Below are positions 8,043 through 17,267 of a stretch of 64,000 bases of DNA, piece after piece (within the stretch, counting starts at the first letter, position 1; each line of letters opens with the position of its first letter). The translations under genes and the position numbers were made by a program. Below the pieces are notes generated by a model, which was not told the DNA's origin, did no database searches, and saw only the letters and a program-made list of their open reading frames with translations. Origin of the DNA: Rhodococcus rhodochrous (GTDB lineage: Bacteria; Actinomycetota; Actinomycetes; Mycobacteriales; Mycobacteriaceae); assembly GCF_014854695.1 (NCBI RefSeq), contig NZ_CP027557.1:2294001-2358000 (forward strand), written 5' to 3'.

Positions 8043-9065
8043 TCAGCGCGGAGCGGAATCGTCCCCGTCGTCCGGGCCGAGCTCGCCGAACCCGCCGTCG
8101 CCGGCCCCGCCGTCGCCCGGACCTGGGAGATCGTCGCCGGGATCGGTGCCGCGCCGATCGTATTCGGCGAGGAACCGCTCGAATTCGGCGCCGATCTCCT
8201 CACCCGTCGGCAGACTCTCGTCGGTCGGCAGGGGAGAGGTCTGCTGTTCCTGGGCGGCGACGTAGCTGTCGTACTGCCGCTCGAGCGCGTGCACCACCCC
8301 GAGGACCTCGGCGTTGTCCTCGATGTGCTCGTCGATCTGCTCCCGCACCCGTGCCGCAGCCTCGCCGAGCGCCTGCAGCGGCAGCTCCAGGCCCCCGACC
8401 TCGGCGACGTTCGTCAGCAGCGTCTCGGCGGCAGCCGGATAGTCGGTCTGGGCGAGATAGTGCGGCACGTGCACGGAGAAGCCCACGGACTCGTGCCCGT
8501 GCTGCCCCATCCGGTATTCGAGCAGCGACGAGACCCCGGCGGGCACCTGCAGCTCGCCCGACCAGCGGTGGTGCCCCGCGATGAGGTCCTTGTTGGTCGA
8601 GTGCGCGGTGACCGCCAACGGCCGGGTGTGCGGGATCGCCATGGGGATCGCATTGAGCCCGATGGTCCGCCGCACCCCGAACTGCTCGGCGAGCAACCGC
8701 ACCGCGGTGATGAAACGCTCCCACTTCAGATCCGGCTCGGCACCCGCGAGCAGCAGGAACGGGGTGCCGGCCTCGTCGATGAGCGCGTACAGGTTCAGTT
8801 CGGGCTCGGCGTAATCCGAGAAGTGGTCGGCCTTGAACGTCATGAGCGGCCGACGCGATCGGTAGTCGATCAGTTCGTCGACGGCGAACGACGCGACGAG
8901 TTCGGTCTCCAAGTTCTCGCGCAGGTGCGTGGTCGCCAGGCGCACCGCGTGTCCCGCGTCGGCGAACCCTTCGAGACCGTGCACGAGGACGGGCCCCTCA
9001 CCGTCCGGGGAGGTGAGCTGCGGAGCCGGGAATTCCAGCTCGTACATGCGGGACTGCTCGTCCAT
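8043..9065 (-). CDS. PAC2-family protein (Rv2714-like)
   Basis: Protein of about 340 residues of the PAC2 (proteasome assembly chaperone 2) fold family, with family-typical stretches such as LVHGLEGFADAGHA near the N-terminus and GLNAIPMAIPHTRP in the middle. The last 45 residues are Gly/Asp-rich and low-complexity. It corresponds to Rv2714, which sits next to Rv2715 in mycobacteria, as here. Biochemical role unknown; a link to proteasome assembly rests only on fold similarity. The start could be ATG 9065 or the ATG 18 nt downstream; neither has a strong ribosome-binding site. Confidence 0.85.
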   Translation of the reverse strand: MDEQSRMYELEFPAPQLTSPDGEGPVLVHGLEGFADAGHAVRLATTHLRENLETELVASFAVDELIDYRSRRPLMTFKADHFSDYAEPELNLYALIDEAGTPFLLLAGAEPDLKWERFITAVRLLAEQFGVRRTIGLNAIPMAIPHTRPLAVTAHSTNKDLIAGHHRWSGELQVPAGVSSLLEYRMGQHGHESVGFSVHVPHYLAQTDYPAAAETLLTNVAEVGGLELPLQALGEAAARVREQIDEHIEDNAEVLGVVHALERQYDSYVAAQEQQTSPLPTDESLPTGEEIGAEFERFLAEYDRRGTDPGDDLPGPGDGGAGDGGFGELGPDDGDDSAPR

Positions 9066-9212
9066 CTGCGAACCACTCCGATCACACTCAGTCTCGGCAT
9101 CTCCGCCGGGGTCACCCGACGTGGCATGGTGGTGTTCGAGTCTAATTGACGCCACGACGACCGATTCCGGGGCGCACACCCTGCCCGACGTCGACGACCG
9201 AGGGAGGTTCGG

Positions 9213-9959
9213 GTGACCCGACGCGATACTCGTCCGAGGCGCCGCGCATCGGCCGGCCGGAGCGTGGTGGCGGCCGCGTGCCTCATGCTCGCATCCGCCT
9301 GCTCCCAGACCGTCTCCGGCGACCCCCGGCCCGAACCGGCAGCCCTGACGGGAACCGCGTCCGCGCCTGCGCCTGCCCCCGCGATCGTCCGGGCACCGGG
9401 CGAACTGGTGCTTCCCCCCGAACGGTTTCCCGAACCGTACGTCGCGGTGGTTCTCCCACCTGAGGCCGTGGCGCAGGCGGCGCCCGACCTGACCGGGATC
9501 CAGCCCGGCTCGAGGGTCGATCCGGGCGGATGTCTGCCGCCCGCGCAGGATTACGGCCCCGAGAGCACCGCCATGGTGGTCGGTACCGACAACGCCAGTC
9601 GCGCGACGATCAGCGTCGAGGTCACCCGGCCTGCTCCGGACCTCGCCGAGTACCGCACCCATCTGACGGAATGCTCGCAGGTGGACGCCACCGTGCGGGG
9701 GATCACCTCGACCGTCTCGACCGTCCTCGACGACGATCCTGCTGCGCCCGTCGACGGAGCCGGGACGCTGGCCCTGACCCGGACGGTCGACTCCGGCCGG
9801 GGATCGGGCGGCCTGACGCAGTCGATGGCCACGCGCATCGCACAGATCGAGGACGTGCGCGTGACGGTCACGTACATGTCCTTCGACGCGGCATCTCCCG
9901 ACACCGACAATCTCGACCGCGTGTTCCGGGAGGCCGTCGACTTCGCCGCCCGCCCCTGA
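9213..9959 (+). CDS. Secreted lipoprotein, DUF5642-like
   Basis: A 248-residue exported lipoprotein. The N-terminus has twin arginines and a hydrophobic segment (VVAAACLMLASAC) ending in a lipobox Cys at about residue 30, so it should be lipid-anchored on the outer face of the membrane. A short Pro/Ala-rich linker follows, then a compact domain with conserved-looking cysteines (GGCLPPAQ and LTECSQ), as in the mycobacterial DUF5642 group. Function unknown. GTG at 9213 is supported by GAGGGAGG about 6 nt upstream. It is divergent from the PAC2 gene across a 147-bp gap. Confidence 0.75.
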   Translation: MTRRDTRPRRRASAGRSVVAAACLMLASACSQTVSGDPRPEPAALTGTASAPAPAPAIVRAPGELVLPPERFPEPYVAVVLPPEAVAQAAPDLTGIQPGSRVDPGGCLPPAQDYGPESTAMVVGTDNASRATISVEVTRPAPDLAEYRTHLTECSQVDATVRGITSTVSTVLDDDPAAPVDGAGTLALTRTVDSGRGSGGLTQSMATRIAQIEDVRVTVTYMSFDAASPDTDNLDRVFREAVDFAARP

Positions 9960-10130
9960 CGCGGGCCGGGCGCGGCACCCTAACAGCGCCCGCCGACGGG
10001 ATCGTCCGCTCGGCACCCGATCACGGTGCCGGTCTCGAAGTTGTCCACAGCCGGCCGGTTCATCCCCAGAAGGCCCCGGAACGGCCCCGGGAGCCGCTTT
10101 CCGCTCGGACCGATGGGCCACGGTTCGAGC

Positions 10131-11267
10131 ATGACAACTTCCACGCCTTCGTCGTCGCACCCACTCCGTCTCACCGATGTCGGTGACGTGATCGCCGCCC
10201 TGCCCGCGCTGATGGGCTTCCCGCCGACGCGTTCGATCGTCGTGATGTGCCTGACTCCGACCGGTGACGTTCCGACCCGCCCGAACGGCAGGGTGGCGAG
10301 CATCGGTGCGGTGATGCGACACGACCTCGTCCTGCCCCGGTCCGGGGAACCGGTCCCCGAGCTCATGCGCGCGGCGTTCCGGCGCTTCTGCGCCGTCTGT
10401 GCCCGCGAGGGCGCGGAATCGGTGGTGGCCGTGCTCGTGGACGACGATCTCGCCGACCGGCACGATCCGGTGATCGCCGACGTGTGCAGGCTCGTCGACG
10501 ACTTCGCCGACCATCTCGACGCCGTCGGCATCGACCTGGCGGGGGTGTACGCGCTGCCGGAGATCACCGGTGGAGCGACCTGGTTCGTGCCCGGCCAGGA
10601 CATCACCGGCAGCGTGGCCGATCCCGGGTCCTCGGTGGTCGCGGCGGCCCGGGTGTTCGAGGGCAGCCCGATCCGCGGCTCCCGCACCGAACTCGCCGCA
10701 CTGCTCGCGCCGTATCCGCCGGCGGTGCGGCAGGAGGTTGCGCGGTGTATCGACGAGGTCGTCGAGACCCGCGACCGCGAGTACGAACGCTGTGCCCGCG
10801 AGGGCGGCGGCGAACGCGCCGACCGTCTCGAACTCGAAACCGTGCTCGCGCACATCGAGACGTACGCCGGCGGAACGGATCCCAGCGCGTCCGACATCGC
10901 CGAGCTGGCCGTTCTGCTCGCCAACCGCACGGTGCGCGACGCCGCCATGGGACTCGCGACCGGACCGCTCGCACGGCCGGCGGAGCGTCTGTGGACCGAG
11001 CTCGCCCGGGCCCTGCCCGATCCCGAACGGGCCGATGCCGCCGCGCTCGTCGGCTTCGGCGCCTACGTGCGCGGCGACGGTCCGCTCGCCGGGGTCGCGC
11101 TCGCAGCGGCCCTCGAATCCGATCCCCGCCACCGGCTTTCGGATCTGCTCGACCAGGCCCTGCAGGCGGGACTGCGTCCCGAGTCGATCCGTGGCCTCGC
11201 AGAGACCGGACACGAGATCGCGGCGCGGCTGGGACTCGAACTGCCGCGCGGCGACGAACCGTCCTGA
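10131..11267 (+). CDS. DUF4192 protein (Rv2712c-like)
   Basis: A 378-residue protein of the actinobacterial DUF4192 family. The conserved N-terminal element LTDVGDVIAALPALMGFPP and the following strand SIVVMCL are recognisable. No signal peptide or membrane segment, and no catalytic motif I can name, so function is unknown. In M. tuberculosis the homolog Rv2712c adjoins ideR; here galE and ideR are the next two genes, convergent with this one, so synteny is kept. The start is uncertain: ATG 10131 fits family alignments best from memory, while ATG 10113 is in frame upstream. Confidence 0.78.
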   Translation: MTTSTPSSSHPLRLTDVGDVIAALPALMGFPPTRSIVVMCLTPTGDVPTRPNGRVASIGAVMRHDLVLPRSGEPVPELMRAAFRRFCAVCAREGAESVVAVLVDDDLADRHDPVIADVCRLVDDFADHLDAVGIDLAGVYALPEITGGATWFVPGQDITGSVADPGSSVVAAARVFEGSPIRGSRTELAALLAPYPPAVRQEVARCIDEVVETRDREYERCAREGGGERADRLELETVLAHIETYAGGTDPSASDIAELAVLLANRTVRDAAMGLATGPLARPAERLWTELARALPDPERADAAALVGFGAYVRGDGPLAGVALAAALESDPRHRLSDLLDQALQAGLRPESIRGLAETGHEIAARLGLELPRGDEPS

Positions 11268-11303
11268 ACCGGAGCCGTCTGCTCGATCCGGCCCTGCGCT
11301 CGA

Positions 11304-12287
11304 TCAGCGTCGAGCGGCGTGCAGACGGTCGCCGAGGGACCGGGTGAACTCCCACGCATCGGAGACGATCTCGTCGAGATCGGTGTGCTGGGGGTTCCAT
11401 CCGAGCTCGGAGATCGCGCGGCTGCTCGAGGCGATGAGCACGGCCGGATCACCGGCGCGGCGCGGCGCGTCGACCGCAGCGATCGGCAGGCCCGTGACCC
11501 GCTCGCACGCCGAGATGACCTCGCGGACGGTGAAACCCTCTCCGCTGCCGAGGTTGTAGATGCCGTGGCGGCCGGGCTCGGACTTCGTCAGTGCCAGTAC
11601 GTGGGCGTCGGCGAGATCCTTCACGTGGATGTAGTCGCGCACCGCGGTGCCGTCCTTGGTCGGCCAATCGGTGCCGAAGACCGAGATGTGATCGCGCACA
11701 CCGAGAGCGACCTGCAGCACGAGTGGGATCAGATGCGTCTCGACGACGCGGTTCTCCCCGGCACCGCCGTAGGCGCCGGCGACGTTGAAGTACCGCAGGC
11801 TCGTCGCCGCGAGACCGTGGGCGTGCGCGTACGACGAGATCGCGTGATCGATGGCGAGCTTCGACGCACCGTACGGGTTGGTGGGGCGGGTGGGTGCGTC
11901 CTCGGTGATCGGCACGCTCTCGGGTTCGCCGTAGGTCGCGGCGGTGGAGGAGAACACCAACCGCGGGGTACCCGAGCGGCGGACGGCCTCGAGCAGGGCG
12001 AGGGTGGTCACCACGTTGCCCTGCCAGTACTTCTCGGGGAACTCCACCGACTCGCCGACCAGCGACTGTGCACCGAAGTGGAGGACGCCGTCGAAACGGG
12101 ATCCGGAGAGCAGTTCGTCGGCGACGGCCGCGATGTCGCCCTCGACGAACTCGGCACCGGTGGGGACCGCCTCGGCGTTCCCGGTGGACAGGTCGTCGAC
12201 GACCACGACGTCGTTGCCCTGTTCGAGCAACACGGTCGTGCACACGCTGCCCACATAGCCGGCGCCGCCGGTCACCAGAAGTCTCAC
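11304..12287 (-). CDS. galE: UDP-glucose 4-epimerase GalE
   Basis: NAD-dependent epimerase of 327 residues interconverting UDP-glucose and UDP-galactose, which supplies galactose for the cell-wall arabinogalactan. The Rossmann motif TGGAGYVG is at the N-terminus and the catalytic YGASK (YxxxK) near residue 150, with the Ser/Thr partner in FSSTAATYG. It lies directly downstream of ideR on the same strand, as in the corynebacterial dtxR-galE arrangement. GTG at 12287 (protein starting MRLLVTGG) is preferred because GGGG lies 9 nt upstream; ATG 12296 is in frame but abuts that site. The site is part of a 12-bp stem-loop (12297-12335). Confidence 0.92.
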   Translation of the reverse strand: MRLLVTGGAGYVGSVCTTVLLEQGNDVVVVDDLSTGNAEAVPTGAEFVEGDIAAVADELLSGSRFDGVLHFGAQSLVGESVEFPEKYWQGNVVTTLALLEAVRRSGTPRLVFSSTAATYGEPESVPITEDAPTRPTNPYGASKLAIDHAISSYAHAHGLAATSLRYFNVAGAYGGAGENRVVETHLIPLVLQVALGVRDHISVFGTDWPTKDGTAVRDYIHVKDLADAHVLALTKSEPGRHGIYNLGSGEGFTVREVISACERVTGLPIAAVDAPRRAGDPAVLIASSSRAISELGWNPQHTDLDEIVSDAWEFTRSLGDRLHAARR

Positions 12288-12296
12288 GCTGGACAT

Positions 12297-12335
12297 CCCC
12301 TTTTCGCACGCCCGTACCGGACATGCGAAAAGGGG
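12297..12335 (-). promoter_or_regulatory. Intercistronic stem-loop covering the galE ribosome-binding site
   Basis: CCCCTTTTCGCA (12297-12308) and TGCGAAAAGGGG (12324-12335) form a perfect 12-bp inverted repeat with a 15-nt loop. It lies between ideR and galE. In the transcript the arm nearest galE is the purine-rich AAAAGGGG that would act as its ribosome-binding site. It could attenuate galE translation, mark an RNA-processing site, or protect the ideR 3' end. Confidence 0.75.
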
Positions 12336-12341
12336 TCTGGA

Positions 12342-13028
12342 TCAGACCTGCTTCACCTGCACGGCGTGGGCCATCTCGTCGGAAAGCTCGAAGCTGTCGT
12401 GACCGGCCACGGTGATGGACACCGAGCCCGGTCGCGTCTCGACTGTAACCCGCGCGTCGGGGACCACACCGGCCTCACGCAGCCGCGCGATGACCTCGGG
12501 GTCGGACTGGACGTACTCCGCGAGCCGGCGCACCACGACCGCGGTCGGTTTGCCGTGCGGGATCTCCGTCAGCCGCACCAGCTTCTCGTCGAGGACCGCC
12601 GTGCGGTCGAGGCCGAGCTGAGCCAGTCCTGGAATGGGGTTGCCGTAGGGGGAGGTGGTCGGGTTGTTGAGCACCTCCACGAGACGGCGCTCGACCTCCT
12701 CGCTCATCACGTGTTCCCAGCGGCACGCCTCGGCGTGCACGTTCTCCCAGTCGAGACCGATCACGTCCACGAGAAGCCGTTCCGCGAGCCGGTGCTTGCG
12801 CATGACCGAGACCGCGAGATCGCGGCCCTTCTCGGTGAGCTGCAGGTGGCGGTCGCCGGCGACCCGGAGCAGGCCGTCGCGTTCCATGCGGGCCACGGTC
12901 TGGCTGACCGTCGGTCCGCTCTGTTCGAGGCGCTCGGCGATACGCGCGCGCAACGGCACCACGCCTTCCTCTTCCAAGTCGTAGATGGTCCGGAGATACA
13001 TCTCCGTTGTATCGACCAGGTCCTTCAC
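12342..13028 (-). CDS. ideR: Iron-dependent repressor IdeR (DtxR family)
   Basis: A 228-residue Fe(II)-activated repressor of siderophore and iron-uptake genes. Winged HTH (about 1-73), dimerisation/metal domain (74-140), SH3-like domain (about 150-228). All metal ligands sit at DtxR numbering if translation starts at GTG 13028: Met10, Cys102, Glu105, His106 in the primary site, and His79, Glu83, His98 in the ancillary site. That agreement, plus AAGGGG 7 nt upstream, favours 13028 over GTG 13034. galE follows on the same strand. No iron box was seen in front of ideR itself. Confidence 0.96.
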   Translation of the reverse strand: MKDLVDTTEMYLRTIYDLEEEGVVPLRARIAERLEQSGPTVSQTVARMERDGLLRVAGDRHLQLTEKGRDLAVSVMRKHRLAERLLVDVIGLDWENVHAEACRWEHVMSEEVERRLVEVLNNPTTSPYGNPIPGLAQLGLDRTAVLDEKLVRLTEIPHGKPTAVVVRRLAEYVQSDPEVIARLREAGVVPDARVTVETRPGSVSITVAGHDSFELSDEMAHAVQVKQV

Positions 13029-13118
13029 TCTCACACCCCTTCGTCTGGGCCGATTCTAACCGTGCGAACAGGACGGTGGGGGCGCCCTCCGAGGCTCGCA
13101 TGTCCGTGGGTGGACCAG

Positions 13119-13132
13119 TAGCGTCTGTGTCC
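13119..13132 (+). promoter_or_regulatory. Leaderless -10 element of acuC
   Basis: TAGCGT at 13119-13124 ends 8 nt before ATG 13133, so acuC mRNA should begin at or next to its start codon. This argues against the in-frame ATG at 13100. Confidence 0.45.
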
Positions 13133-14404
13133 ATGACCACGAGCTCCACCGCGGCGGGCGGTACGACACAGCTGAGCGGCGATCGGATAGTGGTGTGGAG
13201 CCCCGACTACCTCGATTACCGGTGGGGTCCGACACATCCGATGAATCCCACGCGTCTCGATCTCACGATGGCGCTGTCCCGCAGTCTCGGTCTCCTCGAA
13301 GGCGTCGAGACGGTCCGCCCGTCCCCTGCGGACGACACCGATCTGCTGCGCATCCACACCTCGTCCTACGTCGACGCGGTCAAGCGCGCGGGCTCCGCCC
13401 CCGAGGGAGCGGCACCCCCGGCCGACGCCCCCCACGGTCTCGGCACCGAGGACAACCCGATCTTCCCCCGCATGCACGAGGCCAGCGCGACGCTCGCCGG
13501 AGGAACCCTCGCCGCCGCACGCGAGATCGCGAGCGGCCGGGCCCGCCGCGCGGTGAGCATCGGGGGCGGCATGCATCACGCGATGGCCGACTGGGCCGCG
13601 GGATTCTGCGTCTACAACGACGCCGCCATCGCGATCTCGTGGCTGCTCGACCACGGCTACGACCGCATCGCCTACATCGACGTCGACGCCCACCACGGCG
13701 ACGGCGTGCAGCACGCCTTCCTCGGCGATCCCCGCGTCCTGACCATCTCCCTGCACCAGCATCCCGCGACGCTGTGGCCCAACACCGGGTGGTCCAGCGA
13801 GGTCGGTTCGGGTCCGGCCGAGGGCACCGCGATCAATCTGCCGGTGCTGCCGGGCACCGTGGACGCGCTGTGGTTGCGCGCCTTCCACGCCGTCGTACCG
13901 GGCGCGGTCGCGGCGTTCCGCCCCCAGATCCTCATCAGTCAGTGCGGTGCCGACAGCCACCGTGAAGATCCCTTGGCCGACCTGTCCCTGACCGTCGACG
14001 GCCAGCGCGCGTCGTATCTCGCGATGCGCGATCTCGCCGATCGCTACTGTGAGGGCCGTTGGCTCGCCGTGGGCGGCGGCGGCTACGGTCTCGTGCGAGT
14101 GGTGCCGCGCGCGTGGACCCACCTGATCGCCGCAGCGCTGGACCGCGAGATCGACCTGAGCACCCCGATCCCGGCGGACTGGAGCGAGCGCGTCGGCGCT
14201 CTCGCGCCGAGCGTCGAATTGCCCACCGTCATGGGGGAGGGCTCCGACGTCTCCTACCTGCCGTGGGACGGTCCCGGCGGCACCCCGGAGACGGGAATCG
14301 CGTCCCTGGACCGTGCACTGACCCGCATCGATTCGGCGATCATCGCCACGAGGCGGGCGGCCTTCCCGCTGCTCGGCCTGGACCCGGAGGACCCCCGTGA
14401 CTGA
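13133..14404 (+). CDS. acuC: Acetoin-utilisation-type protein deacetylase AcuC
   Basis: A 423-residue zinc-dependent class I/II histone-deacetylase-fold enzyme removing acetyl groups from lysines. Characteristic motifs: GGGMHHAM (tandem His of the charge relay), YIDVDAHHGDGVQ (Asp and His zinc ligands), and SQCGADSHREDPL (third ligand region). In Bacillus, AcuC reactivates acetyl-CoA synthetase that an acetyltransferase has switched off. Here the next gene is exactly such an acetyltransferase, its start overlapping this stop by 8 bp, so the two are translationally coupled. ATG 13133 chosen from the -10 element 8 nt upstream. Confidence 0.93.
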   Translation: MTTSSTAAGGTTQLSGDRIVVWSPDYLDYRWGPTHPMNPTRLDLTMALSRSLGLLEGVETVRPSPADDTDLLRIHTSSYVDAVKRAGSAPEGAAPPADAPHGLGTEDNPIFPRMHEASATLAGGTLAAAREIASGRARRAVSIGGGMHHAMADWAAGFCVYNDAAIAISWLLDHGYDRIAYIDVDAHHGDGVQHAFLGDPRVLTISLHQHPATLWPNTGWSSEVGSGPAEGTAINLPVLPGTVDALWLRAFHAVVPGAVAAFRPQILISQCGADSHREDPLADLSLTVDGQRASYLAMRDLADRYCEGRWLAVGGGGYGLVRVVPRAWTHLIAAALDREIDLSTPIPADWSERVGALAPSVELPTVMGEGSDVSYLPWDGPGGTPETGIASLDRALTRIDSAIIATRRAAFPLLGLDPEDPRD

Positions 14405-17165
14405 CCGGCAGAATCCCGCGGCGGCACCGAACACCGCGTCTGCGGCGGGCGCCGCACCCGCACACGGCGTCGGGACGACGGGGGAGACCGACCCCGCGCG
14501 TGAGGCGGCGCTGGCGCGCGCCCGCGACTATCCGCGGCACTGGGTCGCCGACGTGCTGGCCTCGGACGGTGGTGTCGTGCACCTGCGGCCGATCGTCCCC
14601 GAGGACGCCGACGGGATCGTCGCCTTCCACGGCAAGCTGTCCGAACGCACCCGCTATCTGCGGTACTTCGGTCCGTACCCGACGATCTCGAAGAAGGACC
14701 TGTTCAACTTCACGGTCGTCGACCACAAGTCGCGAGTGGCGTTCGTCGCGGTGCTCGGCGACGAGATCATCGCCGTCGGGCGGTACGAGGGACTCTCGCA
14801 CGAGGGCGACGGCCTCTCCGCCGAGGTGGCCTTCACCGTCGCCGACGCCCACCAGGGACGCGGTCTCGGTCCGATCCTGCTCGAACATCTCGCCGGCGCG
14901 GCCGCCGAGAACGGACTGCACACCTTCGTCGCCGAGGTCCTCGCCGAGAACCGGCACATGATCACGGTCTTCCGGGAGGCCGGCTACCAGGTCAGCCGCA
15001 GCTTCGAAGGGGGAGTCGTCCGGCTCGAGTTCGCGATCGACCCCACCGAGGCCCTCGTCTCGGTCCGCAACGCCCGCGAACGCGCCGCCGAGGCGCGCAG
15101 CGTGCGCAACATCCTCGGTCCCGGCAGTGTCGCCGTCATCGGTGCCTCCACCGACAGCCGCAAGGTGGGCAACGCCGTGCTGGTGAACATGCTGCGCAGC
15201 GGGTTCACCGGGCCGGTCTATCCGGTCAACGCCGAACACCGGTCCGTCCGGGGTGTCCGCGCCTACCCGACCGTCCGCGACATCCCCGACGAGATCGACC
15301 TCGCCGTCGCCGCCGTGCCCGCCGAATCGATCGACTCGGTGCTCGACGACTGCCTCGCCAAGGGCGTCAAGGCGCTGCTCGTCGTCTCGTCGGGTTTCGG
15401 CGAGACCGGACCGGAGGGCCGCGACGCCGAGCGGCGGCTCACACTGGCCGCTCGGTCGCACGGTATGCGGCTCATCGGGCCGAATGCTCTCGGTGTCGCC
15501 AACAACGATCCCGCCATCCGGCTCAACGCGACTCTCGCGCCCGTGCTCCCGGCGTCCGGCAACGTCGGCTTCTTCTGCCAGTCCGGCGCCCTCGGCATCG
15601 CGATCCTCGACGAGGCCGCCAAGACGGGTGTCGGACTGTCGTCCTTCGTCTCGGCCGGTAACCGCGCCGACCTGTCCGGCAACGACCTGCTCCAGTACTG
15701 GGACACCGATCCTGCCACCGAAGTGGTGCTGCTGTATCTGGAGAGCTTCGGCAACCCGCGCAAGTTCTCACGCATCGCGCGGCGGGTGGCGCGCAGCAAG
15801 CCGATCGTCGCCGTCAAGAGCGGCCGCCACGCGGTGCCCCCCGCGCTCGCCGCCCGGACGGGGGAGATGGACGACACCATCGTGCGATACCTGTTCGAGC
15901 AGGCCGGCGTCGTCCAGGTCGAGTCCATCGGCCAGCTCTTCGACTCCGCGCTGCTGTTCGGCTACCAGCCGCTGCCCGCCGGTCCCCGCGTCGCCGTGGT
16001 CGGCAACTCCACCGCCCTGGGCCTGCTCGCCGTCGACGCCGCCCGCGGACAGGGCCTGCAGGCACCGGACGCGGTGGACCTCGGCGCGCAGGCGTCGCCG
16101 GAGGAGTTCGCCGACGCCGTCGCCCGGGCGCTCGACTCACCCGACGTCGACTCGGTGATCGCGGTCTTCGTCCCGCCGGTCGCCGTCGACGTCCAGCCCT
16201 ACGCCCAGGCCCTGCGCGACGCCGTCGCCGGGTCGGAGAAGCCCGTGGTCACCACCTTCCTGGCGACCGAGGGCATCCCCGACGTGCTGGCCGTACGCGG
16301 ACCGGACGGCACTCCGATGCGCGGATCAGTGCCGTCCTATCCCGGGCCGGAACGAGCCGCGCTCGCCCTGGGGCGGGCGTGGCGGTACGCGAAGTGGCGC
16401 AGTCGTCCACCCTCGCAGGTCGTGCGACCGGCGGGCATCGATCCCGAGCGCGCCCGCGCGCTCGTGGACGGCTGGCTCGAGACGACTCCCGAGGGTCGCT
16501 ACCTGTCGGACACCGAGGCGGCCCTGCTGCTGTCCTGCTACGGAGTCGAGGTCGCGGACTTCCGCGCCGTCACCACCGAGGAGGAGGCGGTCGCGGCGGC
16601 GGACGAGATCGGCTTCCCCGTGGCGGTCAAGGCCACCGGAGCGCAGTGGCGGCACCGGCCCGATCTGAGCGGGGTCCGGCTCGATCTCGTCGACGCCGAT
16701 TCGGTGCGGATCGCCTATCGCGACCTGGCCGCGGTGTCGGGGGAACCGTTGATGCACGTGCAGCGGATGGCCCACAAGGGCATCGGTTGCGCGATCCGGG
16801 TGCAGGACGACCCGTCGTTCGGTTCGCTCATCTCGTTCGGTCTCGCCGGTGTGATCTCCGACCTGCTCGGTGATCGGGCCTACCGTGTTCTTCCGCTCAC
16901 GGAGGACGAGGCGGTCGAGCTGATCGACGCGCCGAAGGCGGCGCCGCTGCTGTCGGGCTACCGCAACGCCGCGCCGGTGAACAAGCCGGCACTCGTCGAC
17001 TTCGTCCAGCGGATCTCGGCGCTCGCCGACGACCTGCCCGAGGTGCGCGAACTGGTGTGCGAACCGGTGCTGGCCTCGGTGGTGGGGGCCGAACTCACCG
17101 ACGCACACGTGCGGATCGGGCCCGAACCGCACCCGCTCGACCTCGGGCCGCGTCGTCTGCGCTGA
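14397..17165 (+). CDS. PatA-type GNAT acetyltransferase fused to acyl-CoA synthetase (NDP-forming)-like domains
   Basis: A 922-residue protein lysine acetyltransferase of the Pat class. Order: GNAT domain about 55-220 (acetyl-CoA loop DAHQGRGLGPILLEHL), CoA-binding Rossmann domain about 240-345 (VAVIGASTDSRKVGN), succinyl-CoA-ligase-like domains about 350-680, ATP-grasp domain about 700-905. The GNAT domain is N-terminal, as reported for Streptomyces lividans PatA, opposite to Salmonella Pat. The position expected for the phosphohistidine of true ADP-forming synthetases (SHTG-like) reads ARTG, so the large part is probably sensory, not catalytic. Start overlaps the acuC stop by 8 bp. Likely target: acetyl-CoA synthetase. 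Confidence 0.9.
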   Translation: MTDRQNPAAAPNTASAAGAAPAHGVGTTGETDPAREAALARARDYPRHWVADVLASDGGVVHLRPIVPEDADGIVAFHGKLSERTRYLRYFGPYPTISKKDLFNFTVVDHKSRVAFVAVLGDEIIAVGRYEGLSHEGDGLSAEVAFTVADAHQGRGLGPILLEHLAGAAAENGLHTFVAEVLAENRHMITVFREAGYQVSRSFEGGVVRLEFAIDPTEALVSVRNARERAAEARSVRNILGPGSVAVIGASTDSRKVGNAVLVNMLRSGFTGPVYPVNAEHRSVRGVRAYPTVRDIPDEIDLAVAAVPAESIDSVLDDCLAKGVKALLVVSSGFGETGPEGRDAERRLTLAARSHGMRLIGPNALGVANNDPAIRLNATLAPVLPASGNVGFFCQSGALGIAILDEAAKTGVGLSSFVSAGNRADLSGNDLLQYWDTDPATEVVLLYLESFGNPRKFSRIARRVARSKPIVAVKSGRHAVPPALAARTGEMDDTIVRYLFEQAGVVQVESIGQLFDSALLFGYQPLPAGPRVAVVGNSTALGLLAVDAARGQGLQAPDAVDLGAQASPEEFADAVARALDSPDVDSVIAVFVPPVAVDVQPYAQALRDAVAGSEKPVVTTFLATEGIPDVLAVRGPDGTPMRGSVPSYPGPERAALALGRAWRYAKWRSRPPSQVVRPAGIDPERARALVDGWLETTPEGRYLSDTEAALLLSCYGVEVADFRAVTTEEEAVAAADEIGFPVAVKATGAQWRHRPDLSGVRLDLVDADSVRIAYRDLAAVSGEPLMHVQRMAHKGIGCAIRVQDDPSFGSLISFGLAGVISDLLGDRAYRVLPLTEDEAVELIDAPKAAPLLSGYRNAAPVNKPALVDFVQRISALADDLPEVRELVCEPVLASVVGAELTDAHVRIGPEPHPLDLGPRRLR

Positions 17166-17212
17166 CGGCAGCCCCGGCCGACCGCCCGCCGGAAAAGACC
17201 CCGAACGGCAAC

Positions 17213-17246
17213 GATCCCCGAGAACCCAGCCCGGTTCTCGGGGATC
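17213..17246. terminator. Bidirectional stem-loop terminator between patA and sigB
   Basis: GATCCCCGAGAACC (17213-17226) pairs with GGTTCTCGGGGATC (17233-17246) around a 6-nt loop, a perfect 14-bp stem between two convergent genes. No U-tract, as is common for actinobacterial terminators. Confidence 0.8.
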
Positions 17247-17267
17247 GGATACCGCTGACGCGCCCGG

